A stretch of 64,000 bases of DNA. Origin: Sphingobium amiense. Lineage in GTDB: Bacteria; Pseudomonadota; Alphaproteobacteria; Sphingomonadales; Sphingomonadaceae. The position numbers were made by a program, and so were the translations under genes. Within the stretch, counting starts at the first letter, position 1; each line of letters begins with the position of its first letter. Location: assembly GCF_003967075.1 (NCBI RefSeq), contig NZ_AP018664.1:1-64000 (forward strand). The letters are read 5' to 3'. The notes below the pieces were generated by a model. That model worked only from the letters and a program-made list of their open reading frames with translations, searched no databases and was not told the DNA's origin. Shown here piece after piece: positions 44,560 through 54,609 of this stretch.

Positions 44560-46485
44560 TCAGTCCGTAATCCGCAGTTGCGCGATCTGCGTCGCGATCT
44601 CGGCGAAGCGGGCGTTGAGTTCGGCGGTGTTGTTCGCCTGATAGGCGCGGCCCGGACTGGCGCAGTTGGACAGCATCGTGTTGAGCGACGTGCCGAAAGC
44701 GATGACCCACAGGGTGATGCCCTTGCCCTTGATCGCGGTGCAGATGGCGGCGGTGCGGTCGGCGACTGTCGCATCCTGCTGCGCCTTGGTCTGGAGGCCG
44801 GTCGAGCGGCGGCGGTCGAGGCCGGGGAAGCCATAGGCGTCGTAGTGGTTGACCTCGGTATCGGTTTCGCCGTCCGTCATGAAGATCATGTGCCGCGAAA
44901 TCGAGCCGCCATTGGCCGCGGTGGAATTTTCGGCGGCGAAGAGGCCCGTCGGCGAGATGAGCCGCCCGCCCCAGATCAGGCCGATGTCATGATAGGTTTT
45001 GCCGTTAGGCGTCAGATTGCTGAGATAGTTGGACAGTTCCGACGATGTCCGCGTCTTGAGCTTGGACGCGCTGTAGGGGCACACGGCATAGCTGCCCGAC
45101 ATATAGTCGCCGACATTCTGGTAATTGCTTGTCGTCTTGATGACAGAGGCCACATTGTAGCTCGTCATCGACGTGCGGGCGAACACCAGTTGGGACAGGG
45201 CAGGCCGCCAGCGGGTCGCCGAGTCCGTGGTCGGCACCGCATCGATGTCCATGTCGCGCGCATTGGCATAGTTGGTGCCGGTGACGGTGTCGCGCTCTTC
45301 GATGCAGCCATTCCAGGTGATCGTGCGGTTCACATGGTTATTGTTGACGGGCGCGGTGATGGTGCCGCCAGCCATCAGGCCGGAGGGAAGGTTGCCCTTC
45401 AGCCCCGAAACGTCATAGCTGATTGGACCATAATCCCAAAAATAGCGGGTGGTCGTGGTTGTCGTGCTGGATTCGAACGGGATGTCCGTTTCGGTCCACT
45501 TATCGACATAATTATTGTAGCGCGTTTCCGTTAACACGCACTGGCCGCCTGTGACGGCTACGCTATAGCTGCTGCCGTCGCGCGTGCGTTCGTAATCATT
45601 CTCATATTGGGTGCCGCCGCCGGGATAGGCGGAACTGCGGGTCGCCGTGATGACCTGAGTGGTCTTGAGCGTGTTGGCGGGTGCGTTACAGGCTTCAAGC
45701 GGCAGATTTGTCTTGATCGTCTGCGAAGAGCCAGAAACCTTGGTCACAGGACCGTTGGTCTTCTTGCGCGTCGTCGTCGATGTGCTTGTCACCTGATCCG
45801 TGCTGTTGGGACGCCGCGACTGGTAGGTCCAGTTGTCGACCATCCATTCGCGCTTCAGCAGCAGGCCGACGTTGACGGATTCCGAATAGGGCACGAAGCC
45901 GTAGCGGATCACCGATCCCGAAGTGCGCGCATTTTCAAGCGTCTGGTAGAAGGACTGGACTGCTGCTCGCAGCGATACGATCTTGTTGGTGGAATCGCCC
46001 GGATTGGTGTCGGCCATCGAACCGGTCGTATCGAGGACGAACATCACGTCCGTGTTGGGCAACTGCAATTCCGCCCGGCATGTCACCGCGACTGACTTGT
46101 TGTCGAAGCCCAGCACATGCATCAGCGTCATCGGCAGCACGGTCGATGCGTTGGCGGTGACGTTGCCGAGGCCATCGACCGTATAGTTCAGCGCCACATT
46201 GCTGGTGCCGAGCGATCCGTTGGGGAAGTTCGTCTGGAAAAAGCGGCGGGCCAGCGGCTCGTCTTTGTTCGTGTCCCACGTAAGGCCAACCATCGACTTG
46301 CGTCCCGCGAGCACCGAAGCGTCACACGCCTGCTGCATGCGTGAACGCACCAGATAGATGCGCGCCATGTCGAGGCCACCGCCCAGCATCCCGACGACCG
46401 GAATGATCGACGCGGCCACGATGGACAGCGCGTTGCCGGCCTGGTTGCGCCGAAGACGGCTTAGGAACGAAGATCGGACCACCAC
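44560..46485 (-). CDS. TadG-like protein with von Willebrand factor A domain
   Basis: First gene of the operon, about 641 residues. The N-terminal TadG/Flp-like transmembrane segment is NQAGNALSIVAASIIPVVGMLGGGLDMARIYLVRSRMQQACDAS. A VWA fold has the MIDAS motif FVLDTTGSMADTN (about 150) and a late IFMTDGETDTE segment. A large Thr/Ser-rich insertion sits between (about 220-420). I chose the GTG at 46485, 6-8 bases after a GGGGGG run; a TTG at 46500 extends it by five residues. It is divergent from the cyclophilin gene. Confidence 0.85.
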   Translation of the reverse strand: MVVRSSFLSRLRRNQAGNALSIVAASIIPVVGMLGGGLDMARIYLVRSRMQQACDASVLAGRKSMVGLTWDTNKDEPLARRFFQTNFPNGSLGTSNVALNYTVDGLGNVTANASTVLPMTLMHVLGFDNKSVAVTCRAELQLPNTDVMFVLDTTGSMADTNPGDSTNKIVSLRAAVQSFYQTLENARTSGSVIRYGFVPYSESVNVGLLLKREWMVDNWTYQSRRPNSTDQVTSTSTTTRKKTNGPVTKVSGSSQTIKTNLPLEACNAPANTLKTTQVITATRSSAYPGGGTQYENDYERTRDGSSYSVAVTGGQCVLTETRYNNYVDKWTETDIPFESSTTTTTTRYFWDYGPISYDVSGLKGNLPSGLMAGGTITAPVNNNHVNRTITWNGCIEERDTVTGTNYANARDMDIDAVPTTDSATRWRPALSQLVFARTSMTSYNVASVIKTTSNYQNVGDYMSGSYAVCPYSASKLKTRTSSELSNYLSNLTPNGKTYHDIGLIWGGRLISPTGLFAAENSTAANGGSISRHMIFMTDGETDTEVNHYDAYGFPGLDRRRSTGLQTKAQQDATVADRTAAICTAIKGKGITLWVIAFGTSLNTMLSNCASPGRAYQANNTAELNARFAEIATQIAQLRITD

Positions 46486-46685
46486 TTGATTGCCCCCCAA
46501 TGCGGTGCAGCATTTCCATTCAATCCGGGCGTTTTAATTGAGAAGGCGTTAAGAATGATTTACCGTGTTTCGTCCGCTATTTGTGGCGCGTTTCGGATCG
46601 ACGCACGTGAGTGATCCGGCGGATCGGTCCATCGCTGCGAGGGCAGGGGCTTTACAGACGGGCGGCACGCCTGTCTGTTGACGGC

Positions 46686-47576
46686 ATGATGCCCGCCTTC
46701 CGCCTCCTCGCCCTCGCCGCTCTGTCTGCCATGCCCGCACTGGCGGCCGACACTCCCACGACGCCGTCCACCGTGGTGGCCGCCGCGCCTGCCGCTGCGT
46801 GGCGCGCGATTCCTGCCGATGAACTGCTGGTGGTGACCATCGAAGGCGGCAGGCGGGTCGTCATCCAGCTCGCGCCCGGCTTCGCGCCGCGCCATGTCGC
46901 CAACATCCGTGCGCTGGCCAAGGCACACTGGTGGGATGGGACCAGCATCAACCGGGTGCAGGACAATTATGTCGTGCAATGGGGCGACGCGACCGAGAAG
47001 AAGCCGCTGCCTTCTGGCCTCTCCCCCACCAGCGAAGCGGACTATGTGCTACCGATCGCCAACCGGCGTCTGGCCGTGACGCCCGCTTCCAGCCCAGACG
47101 CCTATGCTCCGTCCACCGGCTATGTCGGCGGATGGCCGGTCGCGATGGACGGGGAAGCGGCGTGGCTGCCGCATTGCTACGGCTATGTCGGCGTGGGGCG
47201 CAACATGGCGCCCGACGCAGGGACCGGCGCGGAACTTTATGCCGTCATCGGACAGGCGCCGCGTCAGCTCGACCGCAACATCGCCGTCGTCGGGCGCGTG
47301 ATCGACGGTATGGCCTATCTGTCGAGCCTGCCGCGCGGATCGGGCGAGCTTGGCTTCTACACGGCGCAGGAACATCGCGTGCCGATCCTCTCGGTGCGGC
47401 TGGCGAGCGAGCTGCCGGTCAGCGAGCGCCCGCGCTTTGAGGTCATGGACGCGGCGTCCGCGAGTTTCGCCGACTATCTGCGCCTGCGCGCCAATCGGAA
47501 GGACGATTTCTACATTCGTGCCGCAGGCGGCGTCGACCTGTGCAACGCTCCGGTGCCGATCCGCGCCGCGCCCTGA
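46686..47576 (+). CDS. cyclophilin-type peptidyl-prolyl cis-trans isomerase, exported (divergent)
   Basis: From the ATG at 46686 the protein is 296 residues with a Sec signal peptide ([17 protein letters not shown]). The cyclophilin domain includes [46 protein letters not shown] (about 60-105), followed by a divergent central part ([27 protein letters not shown]). It retains [23 protein letters not shown]-terminal extension with little family similarity carries the only late cysteine. Sequence identity to the cyclophilin at 1436 looks low. Confidence 0.85.
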   Translation: MMPAFRLLALAALSAMPALAADTPTTPSTVVAAAPAAAWRAIPADELLVVTIEGGRRVVIQLAPGFAPRHVANIRALAKAHWWDGTSINRVQDNYVVQWGDATEKKPLPSGLSPTSEADYVLPIANRRLAVTPASSPDAYAPSTGYVGGWPVAMDGEAAWLPHCYGYVGVGRNMAPDAGTGAELYAVIGQAPRQLDRNIAVVGRVIDGMAYLSSLPRGSGELGFYTAQEHRVPILSVRLASELPVSERPRFEVMDAASASFADYLRLRANRKDDFYIRAAGGVDLCNAPVPIRAAP

Positions 47577-47580
47577 GCCG

Positions 47581-48042
47581 TCACACGCCCCGCAGCCGAT
47601 AGCCCTGCCAGTCGCGGATGCGCCGGATCGCAAAACTCGTGCGGATCGCCGACACGCCGGGCAGGCGCGCCAGACAGTCGCGGTGGATGGCGTCAAACCC
47701 CTTGAGGTCGGCGGCGGCCACGCGCAGCAGATAGTCCGCCTGCCCCGCCATCAGGTGACATTCGAGTATCTCCGGGAAATCCGCCACCGCTGTCTCGAAC
47801 CGGTCCATGGTCTCGCGGCTCTGGCTGGTGAGCGAAATTTCGACGAAGGCGTGGAGCGCAAGGCTGAGCGCCGTCGGGTCAAGCCGGGCGGCATAGCCCG
47901 CAATCACGCCCGCTTCTTCCAGCGCCCTGATCCGCCGGTGACAGGCAGAGGACGACAGGCCGATCCGCTCCCCCAGCTCAGCCATGGAATGGCGCGAATC
48001 CGACTGAAGCGCCTCCAGCAGTGCGATATCGAACCGATCCAT
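47581..48042 (-). CDS. Lrp/AsnC family transcriptional regulator
   Basis: The 153-residue feast/famine regulator has an N-terminal HTH (DRFDIALLEALQSDSRHSMAELGERIGLSSSACHRRIRALEEAGVI) and a RAM effector domain (HAFVEISL, HLMAGQADYLLRVAAADLKGFDAIHRD). It is divergently transcribed from ald across a 153-base gap with AT-rich stretches (TTTACCCATATAGAGAGATAG). The usual pairing is an Lrp-like activator (AldR-type) that induces alanine dehydrogenase with alanine (family knowledge). Confidence 0.94.
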   Translation of the reverse strand: MDRFDIALLEALQSDSRHSMAELGERIGLSSSACHRRIRALEEAGVIAGYAARLDPTALSLALHAFVEISLTSQSRETMDRFETAVADFPEILECHLMAGQADYLLRVAAADLKGFDAIHRDCLARLPGVSAIRTSFAIRRIRDWQGYRLRGV

Positions 48043-48195
48043 GCAATACTATCCCGACATTTACCCATATAGAGAGATAGCATCCTGATCTGAGACGTCA
48101 AAGGGCAGCTAATAGGGAACATCCAGCATGTCCATTGCGCTATAGTCCCGCGCACAAGGCGCAGGCGCGCCGCACCGCTTTCCGGAGAGAAGAGG

Positions 48196-49311
48196 ATGAT
48201 CGTAGGCACCGTCAGGGAAATCAAGAATCACGAATATCGCGTCGGTCTGACGCCCGAGAGCGTCCATGAACTCTCGGCGCACGGCCATCGCGTGCTGGTG
48301 GAAACCGGCGCGGGCGAGGGGATCGGCGCGAGCGACGCCCTTTATATGAAGGCAGGCGCGGAAATCGTCGCCACTGCGGCGGAAATCTTCGCCACGGCGG
48401 AAATGATCGTGAAGGTGAAGGAACCGCAGCCGCAGGAGCGCACCATGCTGCGCCCCGGCCAGATTCTCTACACCTATCTCCACCTCGCGCCCGATCCCGA
48501 TCAGACCCGCGACCTGATCGCATCGGGTGCGACCTGCATCGCCTATGAAACGGTGACGGATGCTTCGGGCGGCCTGCCGCTGCTGAAGCCGATGAGCCAG
48601 GTCGCGGGGCGCATGGCCATTCAGGCGGGCGCCACCGCTCTGGAAAAGGCGCATGGCGGGCGCGGCGTGCTGCTCGGCGGCGTGCCGGGCGTCTTGCCCG
48701 CCAAGGTTGCGGTGATCGGCGGCGGCGTCGTCGGCTTCAACGCGGCGCAGATGGCCGCGGGCCTCGGCGCAGACGTGACCATCCTCGACCGCAGCCCCGA
48801 AGTGCTCGAAAAGCTCGGCATGTATTTCGAGGCGCGCGCCAAGACGCGCTTTTCCAACCGGGCGAACCTTGCTGAATGTGTAGCGGAAGCCGATCTCGTG
48901 ATCGGTGCGGTGCTGATCCCCGGCGCCGCCGCGCCCAAGCTCGTCACCGCCGACATGCTCAAGACCATGAAGAAGGGCGCGGTGCTCGTCGATGTCGCGA
49001 TCGATCAGGGCGGCTGCTTCGAAACCAGCCATGCGACGACCCATGCCGAACCCACCTATGTGATCGACGGCGTCGTGCATTATTGCGTCGCCAACATGCC
49101 CGGCGCGGTCGCCCGCACCAGCACCTACGCGCTCAACAATGTGACGCTGCCCCACGCGCTGCGCATCGCCGAACTGGGCTGGAAGGAAGCGCTGCGCCGC
49201 GATCCTCACCTGCGCGCGGGTCTCAACGTCTGGAACGGCCAGATCACCTATGAGGCAGTCGCCGAGGATCTGGGCCTTCCCTACACCCCGGCGGACGAAG
49301 CCGTCGCCTGA
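48196..49311 (+). CDS. ald: alanine dehydrogenase
   Basis: NAD-dependent interconversion of L-alanine and pyruvate plus ammonia. The 371-residue protein shows [31 protein letters not shown] (catalytic Lys), the Rossmann motif [22 protein letters not shown] (about 169-190) and [19 protein letters not shown]. Length is exact for the family. It has an RBS GGAGAGAAGAGG and a strong terminator at 49339. Confidence 0.97.
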   Translation: MIVGTVREIKNHEYRVGLTPESVHELSAHGHRVLVETGAGEGIGASDALYMKAGAEIVATAAEIFATAEMIVKVKEPQPQERTMLRPGQILYTYLHLAPDPDQTRDLIASGATCIAYETVTDASGGLPLLKPMSQVAGRMAIQAGATALEKAHGGRGVLLGGVPGVLPAKVAVIGGGVVGFNAAQMAAGLGADVTILDRSPEVLEKLGMYFEARAKTRFSNRANLAECVAEADLVIGAVLIPGAAAPKLVTADMLKTMKKGAVLVDVAIDQGGCFETSHATTHAEPTYVIDGVVHYCVANMPGAVARTSTYALNNVTLPHALRIAELGWKEALRRDPHLRAGLNVWNGQITYEAVAEDLGLPYTPADEAVA

Positions 49312-49338
49312 ACGGCACCCGTCTAAAACCATGATCTA

Positions 49339-49372
49339 AACGGCGCTGTTCTGCAGGGGGGGCAGCGCCGTT
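49339..49372 (+). terminator. rho-independent terminator of ald
   Basis: AACGGCGCTG and CAGCGCCGTT form a perfect 10-bp stem with a 14-base loop, ending in TTTT, 28 bases past the ald stop codon. Confidence 0.85.
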
Positions 49373-49482
49373 TTGCCGTGTCATGGCGAGGAATTGTTTC
49401 CGATTTCTGTCGGAGCTGCGCGAAAGGAGGGTGCGGGTTCGCGGGCCTCATTCGTTAGACGGGTGGAGAGAGGGGCATCGAC

Positions 49483-49623
49483 ATGCCTTTCCCGCCTGAT
49501 TTTGCCGAAGAGGGGCATGGGTTTCACGTCATGGTCGATATTCTGACTTTCGCCGCCTTGATCCGCCGGGGCGATGACCGCAACATGCCTGTGGGGCGCA
49601 TCGGCCAGAAGGAGACGCGGTGA
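49483..49623 (+). CDS. possible 46-residue leader ORF coupled to the TauE/SafE gene
   Basis: ATG at 49483 follows a GGAGAGAGGGG Shine-Dalgarno at proper spacing, and the frame (MPFPPDFAEEGHGFHVMVD...) runs 46 codons. Its TGA overlaps the ATG of the permease gene (TGATG). The AAGGAG that serves the permease lies inside it. No homologue is recognised. It could be a small protein or only a translational leader; the rest of 49373-49482 shows nothing. Confidence 0.35.
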   Translation: MPFPPDFAEEGHGFHVMVDILTFAALIRRGDDRNMPVGRIGQKETR

Positions 49624-50453
49624 TGCATGGCGATGTCATGGTCTGGCTGGTGCCGCTCGTCTCGATGCTGATTGCTGGTCTGGTGGCCGGTTTTGCCGCC
49701 GGTCTGTTCGGGATCGGCGGGGGCTTCGTTGTGGTGCCTGCGCTGCTCGTTGTCCTGCCGCTGCTGGGCGGGACACATGATGCCATCGCGCACGTCGCCA
49801 TCGGTACGTCCGCCGCGACGATCATCGTCACGTCGATCCGCTCGCTTCTCTCCCACGCCAAGCGGGGCGCGGTGGAATTTGAGGTGCTCAAGACATGGGC
49901 GCCATGGATCGTGCTCGGTTGCGGCGCGGGCGTGCTGCTGGCGGGTCACGTCAACGGCAATGTCCTCAAGATGATCTTCGCCGTGGGCGTGGGCCTCATG
50001 TCGCTCAATTTCCTTCTCCCCAGCGTCAACGGCAAGGTGGTGAGCGACACCATGCCATCGGGCATCGTGCGCATGGGCATCGCCGGAGGGCTTGGCACCT
50101 TTTCCTCACTGCTCGGCATTGGCGGCGGCGTGATCGCGATCATGGTCATGACCCTGTGCGGCCGCACAATCCACCGCGCTATCGCAACCGCATCCGGCAT
50201 CGGCACGCTGATCGCGATCCCGACCACCATCGGCTTTGCCATCATCGGGTTTAAGGAAACCGGCCTTCCGTGGGGGTCGCTCGGCTATATCAACGTGCCC
50301 GCCACCGTCGCCATCGCCTCCATGTCGATGCTGACCGCGCCGCTTGGCGTATCGGCGGCCCACAACATGCCTGCCGCGCCGCTCAAGAAGATCTTCGGTG
50401 TCTACCTCATAGTGATCTCGGTCCTGATGTTCCGCGCCGCGATGCGGGGGTGA
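49623..50453 (+). CDS. sulfite exporter TauE/SafE family permease
   Basis: Inner-membrane permease of the TauE/SafE family; members move sulfonates, sulfite or other organic anions. The 276-residue protein has about eight helices. It carries the two-fold repeated family motif: AGFAAGLFGIGGGFVVVPAL (about 22) and AGGLGTFSSLLGIGGGVIAIMVM (about 145), plus APLGVSAAHNMPAAPLKKIF near the end. The ATG at 49623 follows AAGGAG by 8 bases; a GTG one codon upstream is possible. The substrate is unknown. Confidence 0.92.
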   Translation: MHGDVMVWLVPLVSMLIAGLVAGFAAGLFGIGGGFVVVPALLVVLPLLGGTHDAIAHVAIGTSAATIIVTSIRSLLSHAKRGAVEFEVLKTWAPWIVLGCGAGVLLAGHVNGNVLKMIFAVGVGLMSLNFLLPSVNGKVVSDTMPSGIVRMGIAGGLGTFSSLLGIGGGVIAIMVMTLCGRTIHRAIATASGIGTLIAIPTTIGFAIIGFKETGLPWGSLGYINVPATVAIASMSMLTAPLGVSAAHNMPAAPLKKIFGVYLIVISVLMFRAAMRG

Positions 50454-50484
50454 GGGCGAGTGGGGAGGGGACACGCGCCCCTCC

Positions 50485-51687
50485 TCAATCCGCGTCAGGA
50501 TCGCGGAAATTGAGCCTGCGTGTCACCGTATAGTCCAGCACGCCGACCAGCAGATAGCTCGCCCACTGCTTCGCGAGCGTCAGCACGGACCGGCTGGCGC
50601 GATGTTCTTCCAGGCTGATGGCGCGGCTGTCGCGTGCCTCTGAATCGATGAAGCGGCGAACCTGTGCGGCAAAGCCCGCATCCTCGATCCGCAGCATGAT
50701 CTCCAGATTGAGGAACAGGCTGCGCATGTCGAAATTGGCTGACCCCACGAACACCGCGTCGTCGATCACGATCAGCTTCATGTGCAGTTTGCACGGCTGA
50801 TATTCGAAAATCTCGACGCCCCGCTTGAGCAGGGGTCCATAGAGCAGGCGCGCCGCCGCCACTGTCGCGCCATTGTCCGACCGGGACGGCAGGATCAGCC
50901 GCGCGCCGTCCCGCCGCGCCGCCCGCGCAATACGCTTGAGCATGCCACGGCCGGGCGAAAAATAGGCGGCGACCATGTCCAGCCGCCGCGCCTGTTCCAG
51001 ATCATGCTTCACCACCTGCGCCCAAGGGCTGAACCGCCGCGTCGGTCCGCCGATCAGCCAGCGCAGCGCTCCCCTAGACTGCTTTTGGTAAGGCCTGTGC
51101 CATTGGCGCACCATGCGGCGCAGGGTTCTGAAACGCTGTTTCTTCGTTTCGGTCCAGCGCCAGAGCTGCCCATACCAGCTCACCATCGCGCCGACGCTCT
51201 CCCCTTCGACCAGAAGGCCCACATCCCGCCAGCAATCGTCGGCGGGGATGCCGAAATAGCTGTCCTCGACATTGAAGCCGCCGATCATCAGGCGTCCATC
51301 GTCGGCAATCGTCATCTTCTGGTGATTGCGGATGAGGTAACGGGTCGAACGCCGCGTTCCGAACCGCGCGAAATGGACCCCGGCCTCCACCAGCGGCGCG
51401 AAGAAGCTGTCGGGCGTGCGCCCCGACCCGAAGCCATCGACCATCAGGGTCACGGCGACGCCCCGCGCCCTTGCTGCTACCAGAGCATCGCGGACCAGCG
51501 TGCCGCTCTCATCCGCCGCGAAAATATAATAATAGAGTTTGAGGCTGCGCCGCGCACCGGCGATCAGGTTGAGCAGTGCCTCGCGCAGCGCCGTGCCCTG
51601 CGTGACGAGGCGCAGGTGGTTGCCGTTGATGACGGCTTCCAGCACATCCCCGTCTCCGTCGTCGCTCTCGGGCCGAACCGTCGCCAT
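50485..51687 (-). CDS. phospholipase D-family protein, cardiolipin synthase-like (ClsB type)
   Basis: The 400-residue protein has two HKD motifs, RNHQKMTIADDGRLMIGGFN (about 133) and KLHMKLIVIDDAVFVGSANFD (about 300). This is the two-domain arrangement of bacterial cardiolipin synthases that lack N-terminal membrane helices (ClsB). It probably makes cardiolipin from phosphatidylglycerol with another lipid, but related PLD enzymes could use other phosphodiesters. The gene stands alone, convergent with the TauE gene. Confidence 0.88.
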   Translation of the reverse strand: MATVRPESDDGDGDVLEAVINGNHLRLVTQGTALREALLNLIAGARRSLKLYYYIFAADESGTLVRDALVAARARGVAVTLMVDGFGSGRTPDSFFAPLVEAGVHFARFGTRRSTRYLIRNHQKMTIADDGRLMIGGFNVEDSYFGIPADDCWRDVGLLVEGESVGAMVSWYGQLWRWTETKKQRFRTLRRMVRQWHRPYQKQSRGALRWLIGGPTRRFSPWAQVVKHDLEQARRLDMVAAYFSPGRGMLKRIARAARRDGARLILPSRSDNGATVAAARLLYGPLLKRGVEIFEYQPCKLHMKLIVIDDAVFVGSANFDMRSLFLNLEIMLRIEDAGFAAQVRRFIDSEARDSRAISLEEHRASRSVLTLAKQWASYLLVGVLDYTVTRRLNFRDPDAD

Positions 51688-51803
51688 GCACCCCTCGTGC
51701 CCCTGTGCCTGTCATGCCTACATGGCCTTTTATTGACTCTGCCACAACGCGCTGCTAGGCGGCCAGTTCACGACTTCCATTCGTTGTTTGCAGGAGGCCC
51801 TGT

Positions 51804-52148
51804 TTGGCCCGCGTTACCGTCGAAGATTGCGTCGACAAGGTTACCAACCGTTTCGATCTCGTTCTGCTCGCAGCGCAGCGCGCCCGGGAAATTTCCGGCG
51901 GTGCCGAGCTGACGCTCGACCGCGACCGCGACAAGAACCCGGTCGTTGCTCTGCGTGAAATCGCGGAAGAGACCGTTCTGCCTCACGACCTGCAGGATTC
52001 GCTCGTCGGTTCGCTCCAGAAGGTGCAGATTGACGATGACGACACGCCGGACGAAATCGGCTCGATCGCGCAGTCGGCGGAGGCTCTTCGCCTGACCGCC
52101 GCCGCGCCGCCGCGCAACCAGAATATCGGCGGCGACTACGACGGCTGA
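51804..52148 (+). CDS. rpoZ: DNA-directed RNA polymerase omega subunit
   Basis: Small RNA polymerase subunit that helps fold beta-prime. The 114-residue protein begins [34 protein letters not shown], the family signature, with an acidic C-terminal tail. It starts at a TTG (51804) preceded by AGGAGG at 51792. A weak TTGACT -35-like box lies at 51733. A hairpin with a short T-stretch follows the gene. Confidence 0.96.
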   Translation: MARVTVEDCVDKVTNRFDLVLLAAQRAREISGGAELTLDRDRDKNPVVALREIAEETVLPHDLQDSLVGSLQKVQIDDDDTPDEIGSIAQSAEALRLTAAAPPRNQNIGGDYDG

Positions 52149-52178
52149 CCGGCTGTAGACAAGTTCGGAGAGGGAATG

Positions 52179-52209
52179 AGGCCCGGCCCGCGCAAGTGGG
52201 ACCGGGCCT
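52179..52209 (+). terminator. terminator of rpoZ
   Basis: AGGCCCGG and CCGGGCCT make a perfect 8-bp stem 30 bases after the rpoZ stop, followed by TAAATTT. It faces the terminator of the convergent gene. Confidence 0.7.
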
Positions 52210-52225
52210 TAAATTTGCCCCTAGC

Positions 52226-52246
52226 AAAAAAGGCCCGCCAACGGGC
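52226..52246 (-). terminator. terminator of the glycine-zipper gene
   Basis: On the minus strand GCCCG-TTGG-CGGGC is followed by CTTTTTT, an intrinsic terminator 30 bases past the stop of the gene at 52277. Confidence 0.8.
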
Positions 52247-52276
52247 GAGCCTTTCCTGCTTACGCTTTCGCGAAGA

Positions 52277-52588
52277 TCAGCATTTGGAATTGCGGTCGAT
52301 CGCCCGGCCCGCAAGGGCACCCGCGCCCGCGCCGATGATCGTGCCCGGCGCCCGGTCGCCGCGCGTATCGACCGCCCGGCCCAGCAGGGCGCCCGCGACG
52401 CCGCCCAGCAACAGACCGGTGGTGCCGCTGCCCTTGCGGCAGCGATAGCGATAATCGTCGCGATAATCGCCGCGCCGCTCATAGCGGTCATAACGATGAT
52501 GGTCGCGCGCGAACGAAGTCGACGGAACAACCGCCGCGGCGGTCGCGGCGGCAAGGGCAGTGGCCAGAATGGCTTTGCGAATCATCAT
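52277..52588 (-). CDS. glycine-zipper (17-kDa antigen-like) surface protein
   Basis: Small (103 residues) exported protein of unknown function. It has a Sec signal peptide (AILATALAAATAAAVVPSTSFA), then a Tyr/Arg/Asp-rich basic segment (HHRYDRYERRGDYRDDYRYRCRKG). A glycine-zipper of two GxxxGxxxG-type helices (TTGLLLGGVAGALLGRAVDTRG and GTIIGAGAGALAGRAIDR) comes last, as in the Rickettsia 17-kDa antigen/SlyB group. It has its own intrinsic terminator. Confidence 0.85.
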   Translation of the reverse strand: MMIRKAILATALAAATAAAVVPSTSFARDHHRYDRYERRGDYRDDYRYRCRKGSGTTGLLLGGVAGALLGRAVDTRGDRAPGTIIGAGAGALAGRAIDRNSKC

Positions 52589-52716
52589 GTTCTTCTCCTC
52601 TCAGAGCATGCAAATCAAAAACTGTGAGGAGCGTTATGGGCGCGGACACATGCGCCGAAGCTGAACCGCGATGTTATCCTTCGTTCAGGATCGTTACGCA
52701 TCGCGTCCGCTGCATG

Positions 52717-53427
52717 TCAGGGCGCGTCGCCTTGTCCCGCCGCAACGGCGGGCAGCGCCCAGTCGATCGTCCCCCGGCCGTGCGCCGCAAGAAAGTCGTT
52801 GGCCCGCGAAAAGGGCCGCGATCCAAGGAAACCGTTGTGCGCCGAAAGGGGGGAGGGGTGTGCGGATCTGATGACCAGATGCCGGCTCTGATCGACGAAG
52901 CCCGCCTTCTTCTGGGCGTGAGCGCCCCAGAGCATGAAGACCACCGGCTCCTTTTTTTCTGCGACGAGCCGCACGATGGCGTCGGTGAACGGCTCCCACC
53001 CCTTGCCCTGATGGGAAGCCGCGCGGCCCATTTCGACCGTCAGGACGCTGTTGAGCAGCAGCACGCCCTGTTGCGCCCAATGTTCGAGGAAACCGTGCCG
53101 GACTGGCGCGATGCCAAGATCGGCCTGCATCTCCTTGTAGATGTTGACCAGCGATGGCGGCGTGCGCACACCCGGCTGCACCGAAAAGCAGAGGCCATGG
53201 GCTTGCCCCTCACCATGATAGGGGTCCTGGCCCAGGATCACGACCCGCACCTGATCGAGCGGCGTCAGGTCGAGCGCGCGGAAATAGTCCCGGCCTTTCG
53301 GGAAGATGCGCTTGCCCGCCGCCTTCTCCGCTTCCAGGAAGCGTTTGAGACCCTGCATATGAGGGGCGGAAAATTGCGTCGCCAGCGGGGCGCGCCAGCT
53401 TTCGTGCAGCCTGATCGTGTCGCTCAT
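52717..53427 (-). CDS. ung: uracil-DNA glycosylase, family 1
   Basis: Removes uracil from DNA to start base-excision repair. From the ATG at 53427 it is 236 residues. It contains [22 protein letters not shown], with the catalytic Asp, [13 protein letters not shown] and the Leu/His motif [20 protein letters not shown]. The frame is open another 66 codons upstream without similarity. It is divergent from the beta-lactamase-like gene (77 bases between starts). Confidence 0.96.
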   Translation of the reverse strand: MSDTIRLHESWRAPLATQFSAPHMQGLKRFLEAEKAAGKRIFPKGRDYFRALDLTPLDQVRVVILGQDPYHGEGQAHGLCFSVQPGVRTPPSLVNIYKEMQADLGIAPVRHGFLEHWAQQGVLLLNSVLTVEMGRAASHQGKGWEPFTDAIVRLVAEKKEPVVFMLWGAHAQKKAGFVDQSRHLVIRSAHPSPLSAHNGFLGSRPFSRANDFLAAHGRGTIDWALPAVAAGQGDAP

Positions 53428-53504
53428 GGCCGTCAGATGGCCCGTCGCCCGAACCGCTGTCAACGGGACTTGCGAAGCGCGCGCCGATCCGCGAGAAACG
53501 GCGC

Positions 53505-54560
53505 ATGTTGTCGCTTCGCCCTGCCGCCGCGCTCGCCGCGCTTGGCCTGTTCTTCGCGCCGCTGCCTGCCGCCGATGCGTTCGGACTGCCGCCCCGGCCA
53601 CTGGTCGAACAATCGGCGCAGGCAAAGCTGCTTGCCGAGTTTGCGCGGTTCGCCGCTCTTTCGGACGGATCGGTCGGCATCGGCGTGCGCGACCTTCAGA
53701 CCGGCGAAACGCAGGCGCTGAATGGCGACACGCTCTTCCCGATGGCGAGCGCCTACAAGGTGGCGGTGGCCGGGCGCATCTTCTCCCTGATCGACGCGGG
53801 CGACCTGCGCATCGACGATCCGCTGGCGCTCGATCCCGCGCTGGCGAGCGAGGGCGGCATCGCCTGGATGTTCTCCCGTCCCGGCGCGACGCTTTCGGTG
53901 CAGCGGCTGCTGGAGCTGATGCTGACGAAGAGCGATAACAATGCCACCGACGTGCTCGTCGCGCGGGCGGGCGGGCCGCAGGCGATCACCGCCTTCGTGA
54001 CGAAGCTGGGTGTCAGGGGGCTGGAGGTCGACAGCGACACCGCGCATCTCCTCTACCGGGCGATGGGCATCGACCCGCAATCGGGCAGTTTCCGCGCCAA
54101 TGTGGAGGCGGCGCGCCGCGCCGATCCGCAGATCGCGGTGCGCGACCTGAAAGATCTGCCCAACCCCGACTTCGCCATCGACCCGCGCGATACGTCCACG
54201 CCGACCGCGATGCTCGACCTGCTGACCGCCTATGAAAGCGGAAAGGCGCTGTCGGCGGGCAGCACGCAGCGGCTCTTTACGATCATGGGCCATTGCGAAA
54301 CCGGGAAGGCTCGCATCCCCGGCATGCTGCCGCCCGGCACCGCCGTCGCGCACAAGACCGGCTCCATGAACGGCATCGGCAACGATGTCGGCATCGTCCA
54401 GTTGCCTGACGGCCGGCGCTTTGCGGTGGCCGTGTTCGTGATGAAGGACAGCCGCGGCCACACGTCGCGCGACCGTATTATCGCCGAAGCGACGCGGGCG
54501 GCCTATGATTATTTCCTCTACGCCCCTGACCGGGTGCACGGCCGGTCGCACGGCGCTTAA
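53505..54560 (+). CDS. class A beta-lactamase-like serine hydrolase
   Basis: The 351-residue exported protein (signal peptide to about residue 25) has the penicillin-recognising motifs in class A order: SAYK (82-85), SDN (143-145) and KTG (284-286). The RDTSTP that follows the omega loop is also present (228-233). The general-base Glu166 of class A enzymes aligns to Lys216 (segment RDLKDLPN), although the neighbouring Asn170 equivalent is kept. An insertion of about 20 residues precedes the loop. It may therefore be a poor beta-lactamase, a penicillin-binding hydrolase or an esterase. Confidence 0.85.
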   Translation: MLSLRPAAALAALGLFFAPLPAADAFGLPPRPLVEQSAQAKLLAEFARFAALSDGSVGIGVRDLQTGETQALNGDTLFPMASAYKVAVAGRIFSLIDAGDLRIDDPLALDPALASEGGIAWMFSRPGATLSVQRLLELMLTKSDNNATDVLVARAGGPQAITAFVTKLGVRGLEVDSDTAHLLYRAMGIDPQSGSFRANVEAARRADPQIAVRDLKDLPNPDFAIDPRDTSTPTAMLDLLTAYESGKALSAGSTQRLFTIMGHCETGKARIPGMLPPGTAVAHKTGSMNGIGNDVGIVQLPDGRRFAVAVFVMKDSRGHTSRDRIIAEATRAAYDYFLYAPDRVHGRSHGA

Positions 54561-54609
54561 CGCTGTCTTCCAGACCCGTTACGGTTGCAGGCGAAACAGG
54601 GAGGATGCC

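Noticed and set aside
52149..52276. Small RNA between rpoZ and the glycine-zipper gene
   Set aside because: The two hairpins are better explained as facing intrinsic terminators of the convergent genes; no separate promoter is visible.
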